Below, piece by piece: positions 6,834 to 14,052 of a stretch of DNA of 17,411 nucleotides. Source of the stretch: an uncultured Clostridia bacterium (GTDB taxonomy: Bacteria; Bacillota; Clostridia; Christensenellales; CAG-314); the NCBI GenBank assembly GCA_937875645.1, contig CALLXO010000149.1, positions 1-17,411 of the forward strand. Direction: 5' to 3'. The stretch's first letter is position 1. Every line of letters begins with the position of its first letter. A model generated the notes under the pieces. That model ran no database searches, was not told the DNA's origin, and saw only the letters and a program-made list of their open reading frames with translations. The position numbers and the translations under genes are program-made.

Positions 6834-9584
6834 TCACTCTCCTTTTTTACTTATTTTTTTGTTTTTTCTGTATTCCTCTTTAAGTCTTTTTGCTTCCTCT
6901 TTGCCGCAGCAATTTTTATACTTCATGCCGCTTCCGCAAGGACAAGGACGATTTAATGATAAATTAGGATTATCCTCTAAGCCTTTCTTTTGAGGTACAA
7001 CTTCCGTTCTTTCTACACGTTTGATTTTCGCAAAAAGCAACAGCCGTACAGTAGAATACTGGATATCTGTCATAAGCTCTTCAAACATTTCGTAAGCCTG
7101 TTTTTTATAAAAAGCCACAGGGTCTTGCTGTCCTATCGCCGCTAAACCAACGCCTTTACGCATTTGCTCCATATCGTCTATATGGTTCATCCACTTTTCG
7201 TCAATTACTCTCAAAAGAATGTAGCGTTCCACCTCTTTAAAGTCTAATTCTTCGTCACTATTAATATTTCGCTCTTCAATCAAATCTTGAACTTTTTTTG
7301 TCATTTCTGCCAAAATTTCTTTTGCGGCAAGTACTTTCATATCTTCCGTCAAAAAATTATTTGTGTTGGGCAAGTATCTTTGATATAAAATACGGTTAAT
7401 GCGGTCAAAGTTCCATTTGCGACTGTCTGGGTTTGCGTCCGTTGCATCCTCAAGTGCTTTTCGGCAATACCCCTCCGCCATTTTTAGCACTTCGCTGTGT
7501 ATGTCTTTGCCTTCAAGCACCTTAGCACGCTCGGCATATATAATTTTGCGTTGCATATTGTTTACGTCATCGTATTGTAAAACCTGTTTGCGCATTGCAA
7601 AGTATCTGCTTTCAATATTTTTCTGTGCGTTTTCTATTGTTTTAGTAATAATGCGCTGCGTTATCGGCTCATCTTCATCCCATTTGAAAAAGGACATTAC
7701 CCCTTTAAGTCTTTCGCCGCCAAACAGCCGCGCCAAATCGTCCTCTAAACTAATAAAGAATACGCTACTGCCCGGGTCGCCTTGCCGTCCGCTGCGTCCT
7801 CTCAACTGATTGTCAATGCGACGGCTCTCGTGCCGCTCGGTGCCTATAATATGCAATCCACCCAATTCAACAACCTTAGCTTTTTCGGTATCTGTTACCT
7901 CTTTATGTTTATTGTATAAACAGCGGTAAATCTCCTTTAACTTTTCTTCTTCCTCCGTGCCTTCGGCGTAACTGGTGGCAGTTTGTATCTGCTCTAACTC
8001 ATAGCCTTGTTTTTCCATTTCCTGTCTTGCCATAAACTCAGGATTTCCGCCCAAAAGAATATCCGTCCCACGTCCTGCCATATTGGTTGCTATGGTAACA
8101 GCATTTAACCTGCCTGCTTGTGCAACAATTTCCGCCTCGCGCGCATGGTTTTTGGCGTTTAAAACATTATGTTTTATGCGTTTAAGCGAAAGCATTTTAC
8201 TTAGCTCTTCGCTGGCTTCAACGCTAATAGTACCTATCAAAAGCGGTTGTCCTGTCTTGTTTCGTTCTGCTATATCTTCCACAATGTTGCGCAACTTGCC
8301 TTTGCGGGTAGAATACAAAACATCGTTATAGTCCACTCTTATCATAGGTTTGTTTGTGGGAATTTCTACAACGTCTATATTATAAATTGAATTGAACTCT
8401 CCCTCTTCTGTCTTTGCCGTACCTGTCATACCGCTCATTTTTTTGTACATTCTAAACAAGTTTTGGAAAGTAATTGTCGCATAAGTTTTGCTTTCTTCTC
8501 TTATCCTGACCCCTTCTTTTGCTTCTATTGCCTGATGCAATCCGCCGTTAAACCGCCTGCCTATCATTTTGCGTCCTGTAAACTCATCAACAATAATTAC
8601 TTCACCATTTTCCACAATATAGTCAACGTCACGTTTCATAATAAATATTGCTTTTAAGGATTGATTGATATAATGGTTTAACTCGGTATTATCCACGTCA
8701 GAAAGGTTTTCAACATTAAAATATCGTTCTGCCTTTGCTATACCGCTGATAGTAAGCCGCACAGATTTTTCTTTTTCGGTGACAAGAACATCGTATTCGT
8801 TTTCTAACTCCTCATCAAAGCCTTCGGAAAGAGATTCCAGTTTGCCCTTTTCGTCACCTGCTTTTTCAAAGCCACGGTTAAGTGTCTTTGCAAATTTGTT
8901 TGCGGAAATATACATCTCGTTGCTCTTATTGCCTCCGCCGCTAATAATCAACGGCGTGCGTGCTTCGTCAATCAAGATGCTGTCCACCTCGTCGATAATT
9001 ACGAAATTTAGCCCTCTTTGTACTAATTGCTGTTTGCTGACCGCCATATTATCACGCAAATAATCAAAACCAAACTCGTTGTTTGTGCCGTAGGTAATAT
9101 CGCTCTGATATGCTTCGTGTCTTTCTTTTTGTGGCATTTGCGCATAAATGACGCCGACAGATACACCTAAAAACTTATAAATCTTGCCCATCCACTCTGC
9201 GTCACGCTTTGCCAAATAATCGTTTACCGTAACAATATGAACACCTTCGCCCGTTAGGGAGTTTAAGTATGCAGGCATTGTTGCGACAAGAGTTTTGCCC
9301 TCGCCTGTCGTCATTTGCGTTATGCGTCCTTGATGCAAAGCAATACCGCCTAATACCTGCACATGAAAGTGGTACATATTTAATACACGCTTTGATACTT
9401 CTCTGACTACTGCAAAAGCATCGGGCAGAATATCATCTAAGCTTTCGCCTTCGCTTAAACGCTTTTTGAGCCACGGCGTTGTCGCTTTTAATTCCGAATC
9501 GGTTTTTTCGGCGTAAGTCTGTGCTAATTTTTCCACAAACACTGCCTTTTTTTCCAGTTGTTTAAGTAACTTTTTATTATTCAT
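6834..9584 (-). CDS. secA: Preprotein translocase ATPase SecA
   Basis: This 916-residue motor drives unfolded secretory proteins through SecYEG at the membrane using ATP. MTTGEGKTLV (91-100) is Walker A. IIDEVDSILIDEARTPLIISG (196-216) is the DEAD-like Walker B and the start of the preprotein-binding region. GRGTDILLGG and the IGTERHESRRIDNQLRGRSGRQGDPGSS stretch are the second nucleotide-binding fold. The end carries the zinc-binding SEC-C motif, CPCGSG at 881-886 with paired cysteines at 892-893. It therefore has the full architecture, including the SecB/ribosome-binding tail. The ATG follows GGAGGTAAAA, and that GGAGG overlaps the last codons of comF (gap of two bases). The stop is followed five bases later by the prfB start. 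secA-prfB adjacency is common in Bacillota. Confidence 0.98.
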   Translation of the reverse strand: MNNKKLLKQLEKKAVFVEKLAQTYAEKTDSELKATTPWLKKRLSEGESLDDILPDAFAVVREVSKRVLNMYHFHVQVLGGIALHQGRITQMTTGEGKTLVATMPAYLNSLTGEGVHIVTVNDYLAKRDAEWMGKIYKFLGVSVGVIYAQMPQKERHEAYQSDITYGTNNEFGFDYLRDNMAVSKQQLVQRGLNFVIIDEVDSILIDEARTPLIISGGGNKSNEMYISANKFAKTLNRGFEKAGDEKGKLESLSEGFDEELENEYDVLVTEKEKSVRLTISGIAKAERYFNVENLSDVDNTELNHYINQSLKAIFIMKRDVDYIVENGEVIIVDEFTGRKMIGRRFNGGLHQAIEAKEGVRIREESKTYATITFQNLFRMYKKMSGMTGTAKTEEGEFNSIYNIDVVEIPTNKPMIRVDYNDVLYSTRKGKLRNIVEDIAERNKTGQPLLIGTISVEASEELSKMLSLKRIKHNVLNAKNHAREAEIVAQAGRLNAVTIATNMAGRGTDILLGGNPEFMARQEMEKQGYELEQIQTATSYAEGTEEEEKLKEIYRCLYNKHKEVTDTEKAKVVELGGLHIIGTERHESRRIDNQLRGRSGRQGDPGSSVFFISLEDDLARLFGGERLKGVMSFFKWDEDEPITQRIITKTIENAQKNIESRYFAMRKQVLQYDDVNNMQRKIIYAERAKVLEGKDIHSEVLKMAEGYCRKALEDATDANPDSRKWNFDRINRILYQRYLPNTNNFLTEDMKVLAAKEILAEMTKKVQDLIEERNINSDEELDFKEVERYILLRVIDEKWMNHIDDMEQMRKGVGLAAIGQQDPVAFYKKQAYEMFEELMTDIQYSTVRLLLFAKIKRVERTEVVPQKKGLEDNPNLSLNRPCPCGSGMKYKNCCGKEEAKRLKEEYRKNKKISKKGE

Positions 9585-9586
9585 TT

Positions 9587-10318
9587 TTACCTCCGCTTTG
9601 TTCCGGTAATGGTTTTGTCCCTTGAAGACACTGCCGTCAAGCCGTAAACTCTTTTTGCTTTTGCTTTTTTTAGCGTTTTAGCAATACGGTTTAGTGTAGT
9701 GCCTGTAGTTTTTACGTCATCAATTACAATAATAATTTTGTTTTCAAATACTTTGCCTTCTGTTAATGCAAATGCGCCCATAAGGCTTTTTCGCCGCTCA
9801 TAATTGTTTAGTTTTTCCTGTTGAACTGTATCCTTTATCTTTATTAGATTATCTTTTATCAGCGGCAAATTTGCTAAATTGCAAAAGGATTGAGCAAGCA
9901 GCAGCGACTGATTATAACCTCTTTTAAGCAAAGACTTAACGGAAAGAGGCGCTGCGACTACCATATCCACTTTTAAATCAGCGTTTAGATAAGTATTTGC
10001 CATATATTTTGCAAACACCTCCGCAAGAAATTTGGCGTTGCCGTATTTAAAAGCATACATTAAGGATATTATATCGCCGTCATAATCAAAGGAAGAAAAA
10101 GCTTTTTCGTAAAAAGAGCGTCCCGGTTTACAATGTGCGCAATAATCGTTTTCCCCCACTAACTTGCTGCCGCATAATTTGCACGTTTTAGCATTGTTGA
10201 AGGGCAGCGTATTAAAGCAGTTCTGACAAAAGTATTTTTCGTCAAAAATATCTTTATTGCAAACAGCACAAGTAAATTTATGTGCATCAAACAATTGTGT
10301 GGGAGTAAAGAGAGACAT
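9587..10318 (-). CDS. comF: ComF family phosphoribosyltransferase-like protein
   Basis: This 243-residue protein has an N-terminal zinc-finger region with four cysteine pairs (C17/C20, C31/C34, C46/C49, C60/C63), then a type I phosphoribosyltransferase fold. RGYNQS at 133-138 and the PRPP-binding loop VIDDVKTTGTT at 198-208 are the ComF signature. ComF proteins act in the cytoplasm in late steps of DNA uptake in competent bacteria, probably with DprA and primosome proteins, but they are also widespread in bacteria not known to be competent. The start overlaps the 3' end of recD2 by 32 nt, with GAGGAAAA about 12 bases before the ATG. The gene ends two bases before secA. Its position next to a RecD2 helicase suggests a role in DNA processing, which is inference. 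Confidence 0.92.
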   Translation of the reverse strand: MSLFTPTQLFDAHKFTCAVCNKDIFDEKYFCQNCFNTLPFNNAKTCKLCGSKLVGENDYCAHCKPGRSFYEKAFSSFDYDGDIISLMYAFKYGNAKFLAEVFAKYMANTYLNADLKVDMVVAAPLSVKSLLKRGYNQSLLLAQSFCNLANLPLIKDNLIKIKDTVQQEKLNNYERRKSLMGAFALTEGKVFENKIIIVIDDVKTTGTTLNRIAKTLKKAKAKRVYGLTAVSSRDKTITGTKRR

Positions 10319-12539
10319 ACTTATTATTTTCCTCTATTAAAAACTTTTTTAATAATGTTGTGCGTTGTTTGACATAATTGTTTTTTACCATCATGCCCAT
10401 AACTCTTTTGCTGCAAATCAGAACCACCGTTTTTTTTGCACGTGTGACTGCCGTATAAAGCAAATTTTTGTTTAATATAGAAGGCGGCCCGTTAGTAACG
10501 GCAATAACAGCCACATCAAACTCGCTGCCCTGACTTTTATGAATAGTAACAGCATACGCCAACTTTATATTTTCCAACCCTTCAAAATTATATTTAGCAA
10601 CTCTGTTGTCCTCAAATCGTATTAAAATCAGGTTTGCTGCTTTTTCAATTTTTATAATAAACCCTATATCACCGTTATAGACGCCGGTACCCTGTTCGAT
10701 AGTTCCGTCATCGTTTAATTTTTCCCACTCTAATTCGTAATCGTTTTGAGTCTGCATAACCTTGTCGCCCACTCTAAAAACAGTATTGCCAAATTTTACT
10801 TCCGCTTTGCTACGGTCACTGGGGTTTAATAATCTTTGCAGTTGCGTGTTGATATTGTTAACGCCCGCAACGCCCCCTTTAAGAGGACACAACACCTGAA
10901 TATCCGTTGATTTTACCTCTGTAAATTTTGGCAGACGAGAATGCACTAAGGCGGTGACAGAATTAAGTATATCTTCCTGATTATCTTTATAGGACACAAA
11001 AAAGTCCCTGCTTTCGTTGTCCACAACAGGCATCTTGCTCTGATTTATCAAATGAGCGTTGGTAATAATCAAACTGTCTTCTGACTGACGATAAATATGA
11101 GTAAGATATTTTATTTCAATAAGTTGACTTTTTATTACGTCACTAAGCACGTTACCTGCCCCAACACTGGGTAGCTGGTCCTTGTCTCCCACCAAAACCA
11201 AGCGGCAACCGTCCTTAACGGCGTTTAATAAACTATTCATTATGACAACGTCCGCCATGCTCAGCTCGTCCACAATCACAGCATCGGCGGACAGCTTGTT
11301 GAATTTATTATAAGCAAAACGCAACAATCCGCCGCTAAATTCCATGCCAAGCATTCGATGTATTGTTTTTGCTTCCTGACCTGTTGACTGGCTCAGCCGT
11401 TTTGCCGCTCTACCGGTGGGGGTACAGTATTCCACCTTAAGTTTTAACGAATCAAAAATATAACTGATACATTTTATAATTGTCGTTTTGCCTGTACCTG
11501 GTCCGCCCGTTATGACAGTAACGCCGTTTTCGACAGCACTTTTAATTGCTTCTCTTTGGTTTTTATGGAAGGTTATATTATTAATCCGCTCAAATTCGTC
11601 AATAAGAAATAACGTATCGACATTTATCGGGATAGCACCGTACTTTAACTTAATAAAAGATGCAGCAATAGCTTTTTCGATATTAAAGTATTTTGAAAGG
11701 GCAATGCAACGCTTTTCTCCGTCAAAAACTATCTTGCATAATAAATCAAATTGTAAATTCTCATATGTTTTTTCCAGCAAGTGGCTATAATCAATTATAT
11801 TTAAATCAAGTATTCCACTTAGCTGTTTATTAACTTCTTCCACTTCCAAATAAGTGTTGCCTTGCTTTTCAGCTGCTTCCTTTAAACAATATACAATAGC
11901 CGCTCTTACCCTAAACTCGCTGTCCTTTGCTATGCCCATCCTTTGCGCTATTTTATCAGCGGTGATAAAACCTATTCCGTCTATGTCATCAATAAGCTTA
12001 TAAGGGTTTTTGTTTAGTATCCTCTGTGTGTTTTCCTTATACGCATTATAAATTTTAATAGAAGTATTGTTGCTTATATTATAACTTTGCAAAAACATTA
12101 TTTGTTCCTGCATTTTGATGTGCTCGGCAAAACAATTAGAGATAGTCAGAGCTTTTGCCTTGCTTATGCCTTTTATCTCGGCCAACCGCAAAGGATTATT
12201 TTTGATTATTTCTACCGTATCTCCCTTAAACTTGTCCACAATGTTTTGCGCCGTCACAGGACCCACACCTTTAATAAGACCGCTACTTAGATACTTTATC
12301 AACCCTTCGATGCTGTCGGGTGCGGAACAAACTATTTTTTCCACCAAAAACTGTTCGCCAAACCTTTGATGCGTGACAAATTTGCCCTCTAAAGTTAGTT
12401 CCTCTCCCACAGTAACAATGGGCATATTTCCTACACAGGTATACTCGCCGCCGTCGTTTGCGGAAACCAACTCTAAAACGCAATAACCGTTTTCGTTATT
12501 ATAAAATATTATGTTTTCTACTGTGCCTTTTAGCGTCAT
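10287..12539 (-). CDS. recD2: ATP-dependent 5'-3' DNA helicase, RecD2 type
   Basis: This 750-residue SF1B helicase is of the RecD2 class found in bacteria with or without RecBC. An OB-like N-terminal region (about 1-75) is followed by helix-hairpin-helix repeats (GLIKGVGPVTAQNIVDKF near 87-104, IKGISKAKA near 122-130, IDGIGFITADKIAQRMG near 186-202). The motor follows: GGPGTGKTT (345-353, Walker A), VIVDELSMAD (421-430, Walker B), GDKDQLPSVGAG (451-462), and the C-terminal VTIHKSQGSEFD motif of 2A. The N terminus MTLKGTVENIIFYNNENGYCVLEL is typical of the family, so the ATG is right, although no clear Shine-Dalgarno lies before it. RecD2 acts in DNA repair and replication-fork maintenance. 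It lies 53 nt after metK with no terminator seen between. Confidence 0.95.
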   Translation of the reverse strand: MTLKGTVENIIFYNNENGYCVLELVSANDGGEYTCVGNMPIVTVGEELTLEGKFVTHQRFGEQFLVEKIVCSAPDSIEGLIKYLSSGLIKGVGPVTAQNIVDKFKGDTVEIIKNNPLRLAEIKGISKAKALTISNCFAEHIKMQEQIMFLQSYNISNNTSIKIYNAYKENTQRILNKNPYKLIDDIDGIGFITADKIAQRMGIAKDSEFRVRAAIVYCLKEAAEKQGNTYLEVEEVNKQLSGILDLNIIDYSHLLEKTYENLQFDLLCKIVFDGEKRCIALSKYFNIEKAIAASFIKLKYGAIPINVDTLFLIDEFERINNITFHKNQREAIKSAVENGVTVITGGPGTGKTTIIKCISYIFDSLKLKVEYCTPTGRAAKRLSQSTGQEAKTIHRMLGMEFSGGLLRFAYNKFNKLSADAVIVDELSMADVVIMNSLLNAVKDGCRLVLVGDKDQLPSVGAGNVLSDVIKSQLIEIKYLTHIYRQSEDSLIITNAHLINQSKMPVVDNESRDFFVSYKDNQEDILNSVTALVHSRLPKFTEVKSTDIQVLCPLKGGVAGVNNINTQLQRLLNPSDRSKAEVKFGNTVFRVGDKVMQTQNDYELEWEKLNDDGTIEQGTGVYNGDIGFIIKIEKAANLILIRFEDNRVAKYNFEGLENIKLAYAVTIHKSQGSEFDVAVIAVTNGPPSILNKNLLYTAVTRAKKTVVLICSKRVMGMMVKNNYVKQRTTLLKKFLIEENNKYVSLYSHTIV

Positions 12540-12592
12540 TAATTTATTGTAACATTTTTATATGTAAAAGGCGCATATTTTTACCGCTTTTT

Positions 12593-13771
12593 TTAGATTT
12601 TCGTCTGTTTTTTTAGCGACTGCGCCATATCTGTTTTTTCCCATGGAAACTCTTCCCGCCCGAAATGACCGTAACAAGCTGTTTTTTTGTAAATAGGATT
12701 AAGCAAGTCAAGTTTTTCGATAATTGCTTTAGGACGCAAATCGAAGTTTTTAACAACCAAATTTTCCAACTCTCTGTCTGTGATTAAGCCGGTATTAAAA
12801 CTGTTGATACTGATACTAATCGGTTTTGCCATGCCGATTGCGTAACTGACTTGCAACTGTACTCGTTTTGCTAATCCTGCTGCCACGATATTTTTGCATA
12901 TATATCGGCACATGTACGCCGCGCTTCTGTCCACTTTTGTGGGGTCTTTGCCGCTAAATGAGCCGCCGCCATGCGGGCAGTAACCGCCATATGTGTCTAC
13001 AATTATTTTTCTACCAGTAAGCCCAGTATCCCCCAGCGGTCCTCCAATTATAAAACTGCCTGTTGGGTTTATATAATAATTTGTTTTTTCGTCTAAAAGG
13101 AAATTTGGCACTACTTCCTTTATAAGCTGTTTTATATCCTTTTCTAACGAGAGTTTATCAGTTTTTGGCGCATGTTGAACAGACACCACTACTGTATCTA
13201 CTCTTAACGGTTTATCCCCTTGATACTCTACCGTAACTTGTGCTTTTCCGTCAGGACGCAAATAGTTTAATTCGCCGCTTTTACGCGCCTGCGCTAACCT
13301 TTTACATATTTTGTTTGCTAAAATATGCGCCAAAGGCATAAGTTCAGGCGTCTCATCGCACGCAAACCCAAACATCATTCCTTGGTCGCCAGCACCCAAT
13401 CTGTCCTTTTCCTCTCCGCTGTTTTTATATTCCTTACTGCTGTCTACCCCTAAAGCAATATCTTTGCTCTGCTCGTTAATGCTTGTTAAAACGGCGCATG
13501 TGTTGCCGTCAAAACCGAATTTTGCCCGTGTGTAACCTATATCTATAACGGTTTTTCTAACAATACTCGGTATGTCTACATAGCAATGCGTTGTAATTTC
13601 CCCTGCTACCAAAACAGTACCGGTAAAACACATCACTTCGCACGCCACACGAGCGTCTTTGTCTTTTTCGATAATACTGTCCAAAATTGCATCGCTTATC
13701 TGGTCGCACATTTTGTCAGGGTGACCTTCTGTCACGCTTTCACTTGTAAAAAATCTTCTTTCGTTGTTCAT
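12593..13771 (-). CDS. metK: S-adenosylmethionine synthetase
   Basis: This 392-residue enzyme joins ATP and methionine to SAM, the cell's methyl donor, releasing phosphate and pyrophosphate. It has [22 protein letters not shown] at the N terminus (ATP-binding GHPDK at 16-20), [12 protein letters not shown] at 126-137, and the phosphate-binding loop [20 protein letters not shown] at 267-286. The C-terminal [15 protein letters not shown] completes the family pattern, and the length is normal (about 385-400). The ATG follows GGAAGAAAA. The gene lies directly behind a SAM-I riboswitch, so its expression should fall when SAM is plentiful, a classical feedback loop in Bacillota. It is probably the first gene of the run through tsaD. 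Confidence 0.98.
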   Translation of the reverse strand: MNNERRFFTSESVTEGHPDKMCDQISDAILDSIIEKDKDARVACEVMCFTGTVLVAGEITTHCYVDIPSIVRKTVIDIGYTRAKFGFDGNTCAVLTSINEQSKDIALGVDSSKEYKNSGEEKDRLGAGDQGMMFGFACDETPELMPLAHILANKICKRLAQARKSGELNYLRPDGKAQVTVEYQGDKPLRVDTVVVSVQHAPKTDKLSLEKDIKQLIKEVVPNFLLDEKTNYYINPTGSFIIGGPLGDTGLTGRKIIVDTYGGYCPHGGGSFSGKDPTKVDRSAAYMCRYICKNIVAAGLAKRVQLQVSYAIGMAKPISISINSFNTGLITDRELENLVVKNFDLRPKAIIEKLDLLNPIYKKTACYGHFGREEFPWEKTDMAQSLKKQTKI

Positions 13772-13791
13772 TTTTCTTCCTTTTAATTATG

Positions 13792-13813
13792 GCTTTTTAC
13801 GCGCTTTTTACGC
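13792..13813 (-). repeat. Two tandem copies of an 11-bp unit in the metK leader
   Basis: On the plus strand GCTTTTTACGC occurs twice in direct succession (13792-13802 and 13803-13813), followed by a T-run. The repeat lies between the riboswitch terminator and the metK ribosome site. It could be a slippage product or a spacer; no protein-binding role can be read from it. Confidence 0.6.
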
Positions 13814-13821
13814 TTTTTTTT

Positions 13822-13850
13822 AAAAGAAAATCCCGCATTTAATAGCGGGA
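13822..13850 (-). terminator. Intrinsic terminator of the metK SAM riboswitch
   Basis: On the minus strand TCCCGC (13850-13845) pairs with GCGGGA (13836-13831) around an eight-base loop and is followed by TTTTCTTTT. It lies 20 nt after the aptamer and 51 nt before the metK ATG. The GATAG strand that closes aptamer stem P1 can alternatively pair with CTAT(T), which runs from the terminator's 5' arm into its loop. This is the usual S-box antiterminator choice: bound SAM frees the terminator and switches the gene off. Confidence 0.88.
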
Positions 13851-13869
13851 CAAAAAGTTTATCTTGCCC

Positions 13870-13980
13870 CTATCTTTCCAACACGGCTATTTGCCGTTTA
13901 GCGGAATTTAGCACCTAAATTACTTATGCAATAGGTTGCTGTGTCTTCACTGGGTCCGTTCCCTCCGACACTCTTGATAG
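13870..13980 (-). promoter_or_regulatory. SAM-I (S-box) riboswitch aptamer
   Basis: The 111-nt leader segment has the conserved SAM-I layout on the minus strand. P1 is closed by CTATC (13980-13976) and GATAG (13874-13870). CAAGAGTG and GGAGGGA (13966-13960) start P2, GTGAA is at 13950-13946, and AGCAACC (13940-13934) completes the P2 and kink-turn region. GGTGCTAAATTCC (13915-13903) forms the SAM-pocket strand. A short CGGC/GCCG hairpin (13896-13884) is P4. This RNA binds S-adenosylmethionine and in Bacillota controls methionine and SAM genes by transcription termination; the matching terminator is next to it. Confidence 0.97.
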
Positions 13981-14000
13981 AGTATTTTTCAATTGTTTAA

Positions 14001-14029
14001 ATAGTACTACTTTTTACTATTTTCGTCAA
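14001..14029 (-). promoter_or_regulatory. Sigma-A-type promoter of the metK operon
   Basis: On the minus strand TTGACG (14029-14024) and TACTAT (14006-14001) are 17 bases apart, close to consensus at both ends. Transcription should start near 13994, about 14 nt before the riboswitch P1 strand. The promoter starts only 23 nt after the stop of the preceding ABC transporter gene, and no terminator lies between. Confidence 0.78.
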
Positions 14030-14052
14030 GCACTTTATGCATATCTATGTGG

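Noticed and set aside
7399..7809. Plus-strand open frames opposite secA (and others opposite prfB, recD2, metK and the ABC gene)
   Set aside because: They run antisense to strongly conserved genes, and their translations show no recognisable family or start signals.
12283..12483. Minus-strand 66-residue frame inside recD2
   Set aside because: It is an alternative frame of the conserved helicase N terminus, rich in Arg and Cys and without family character.
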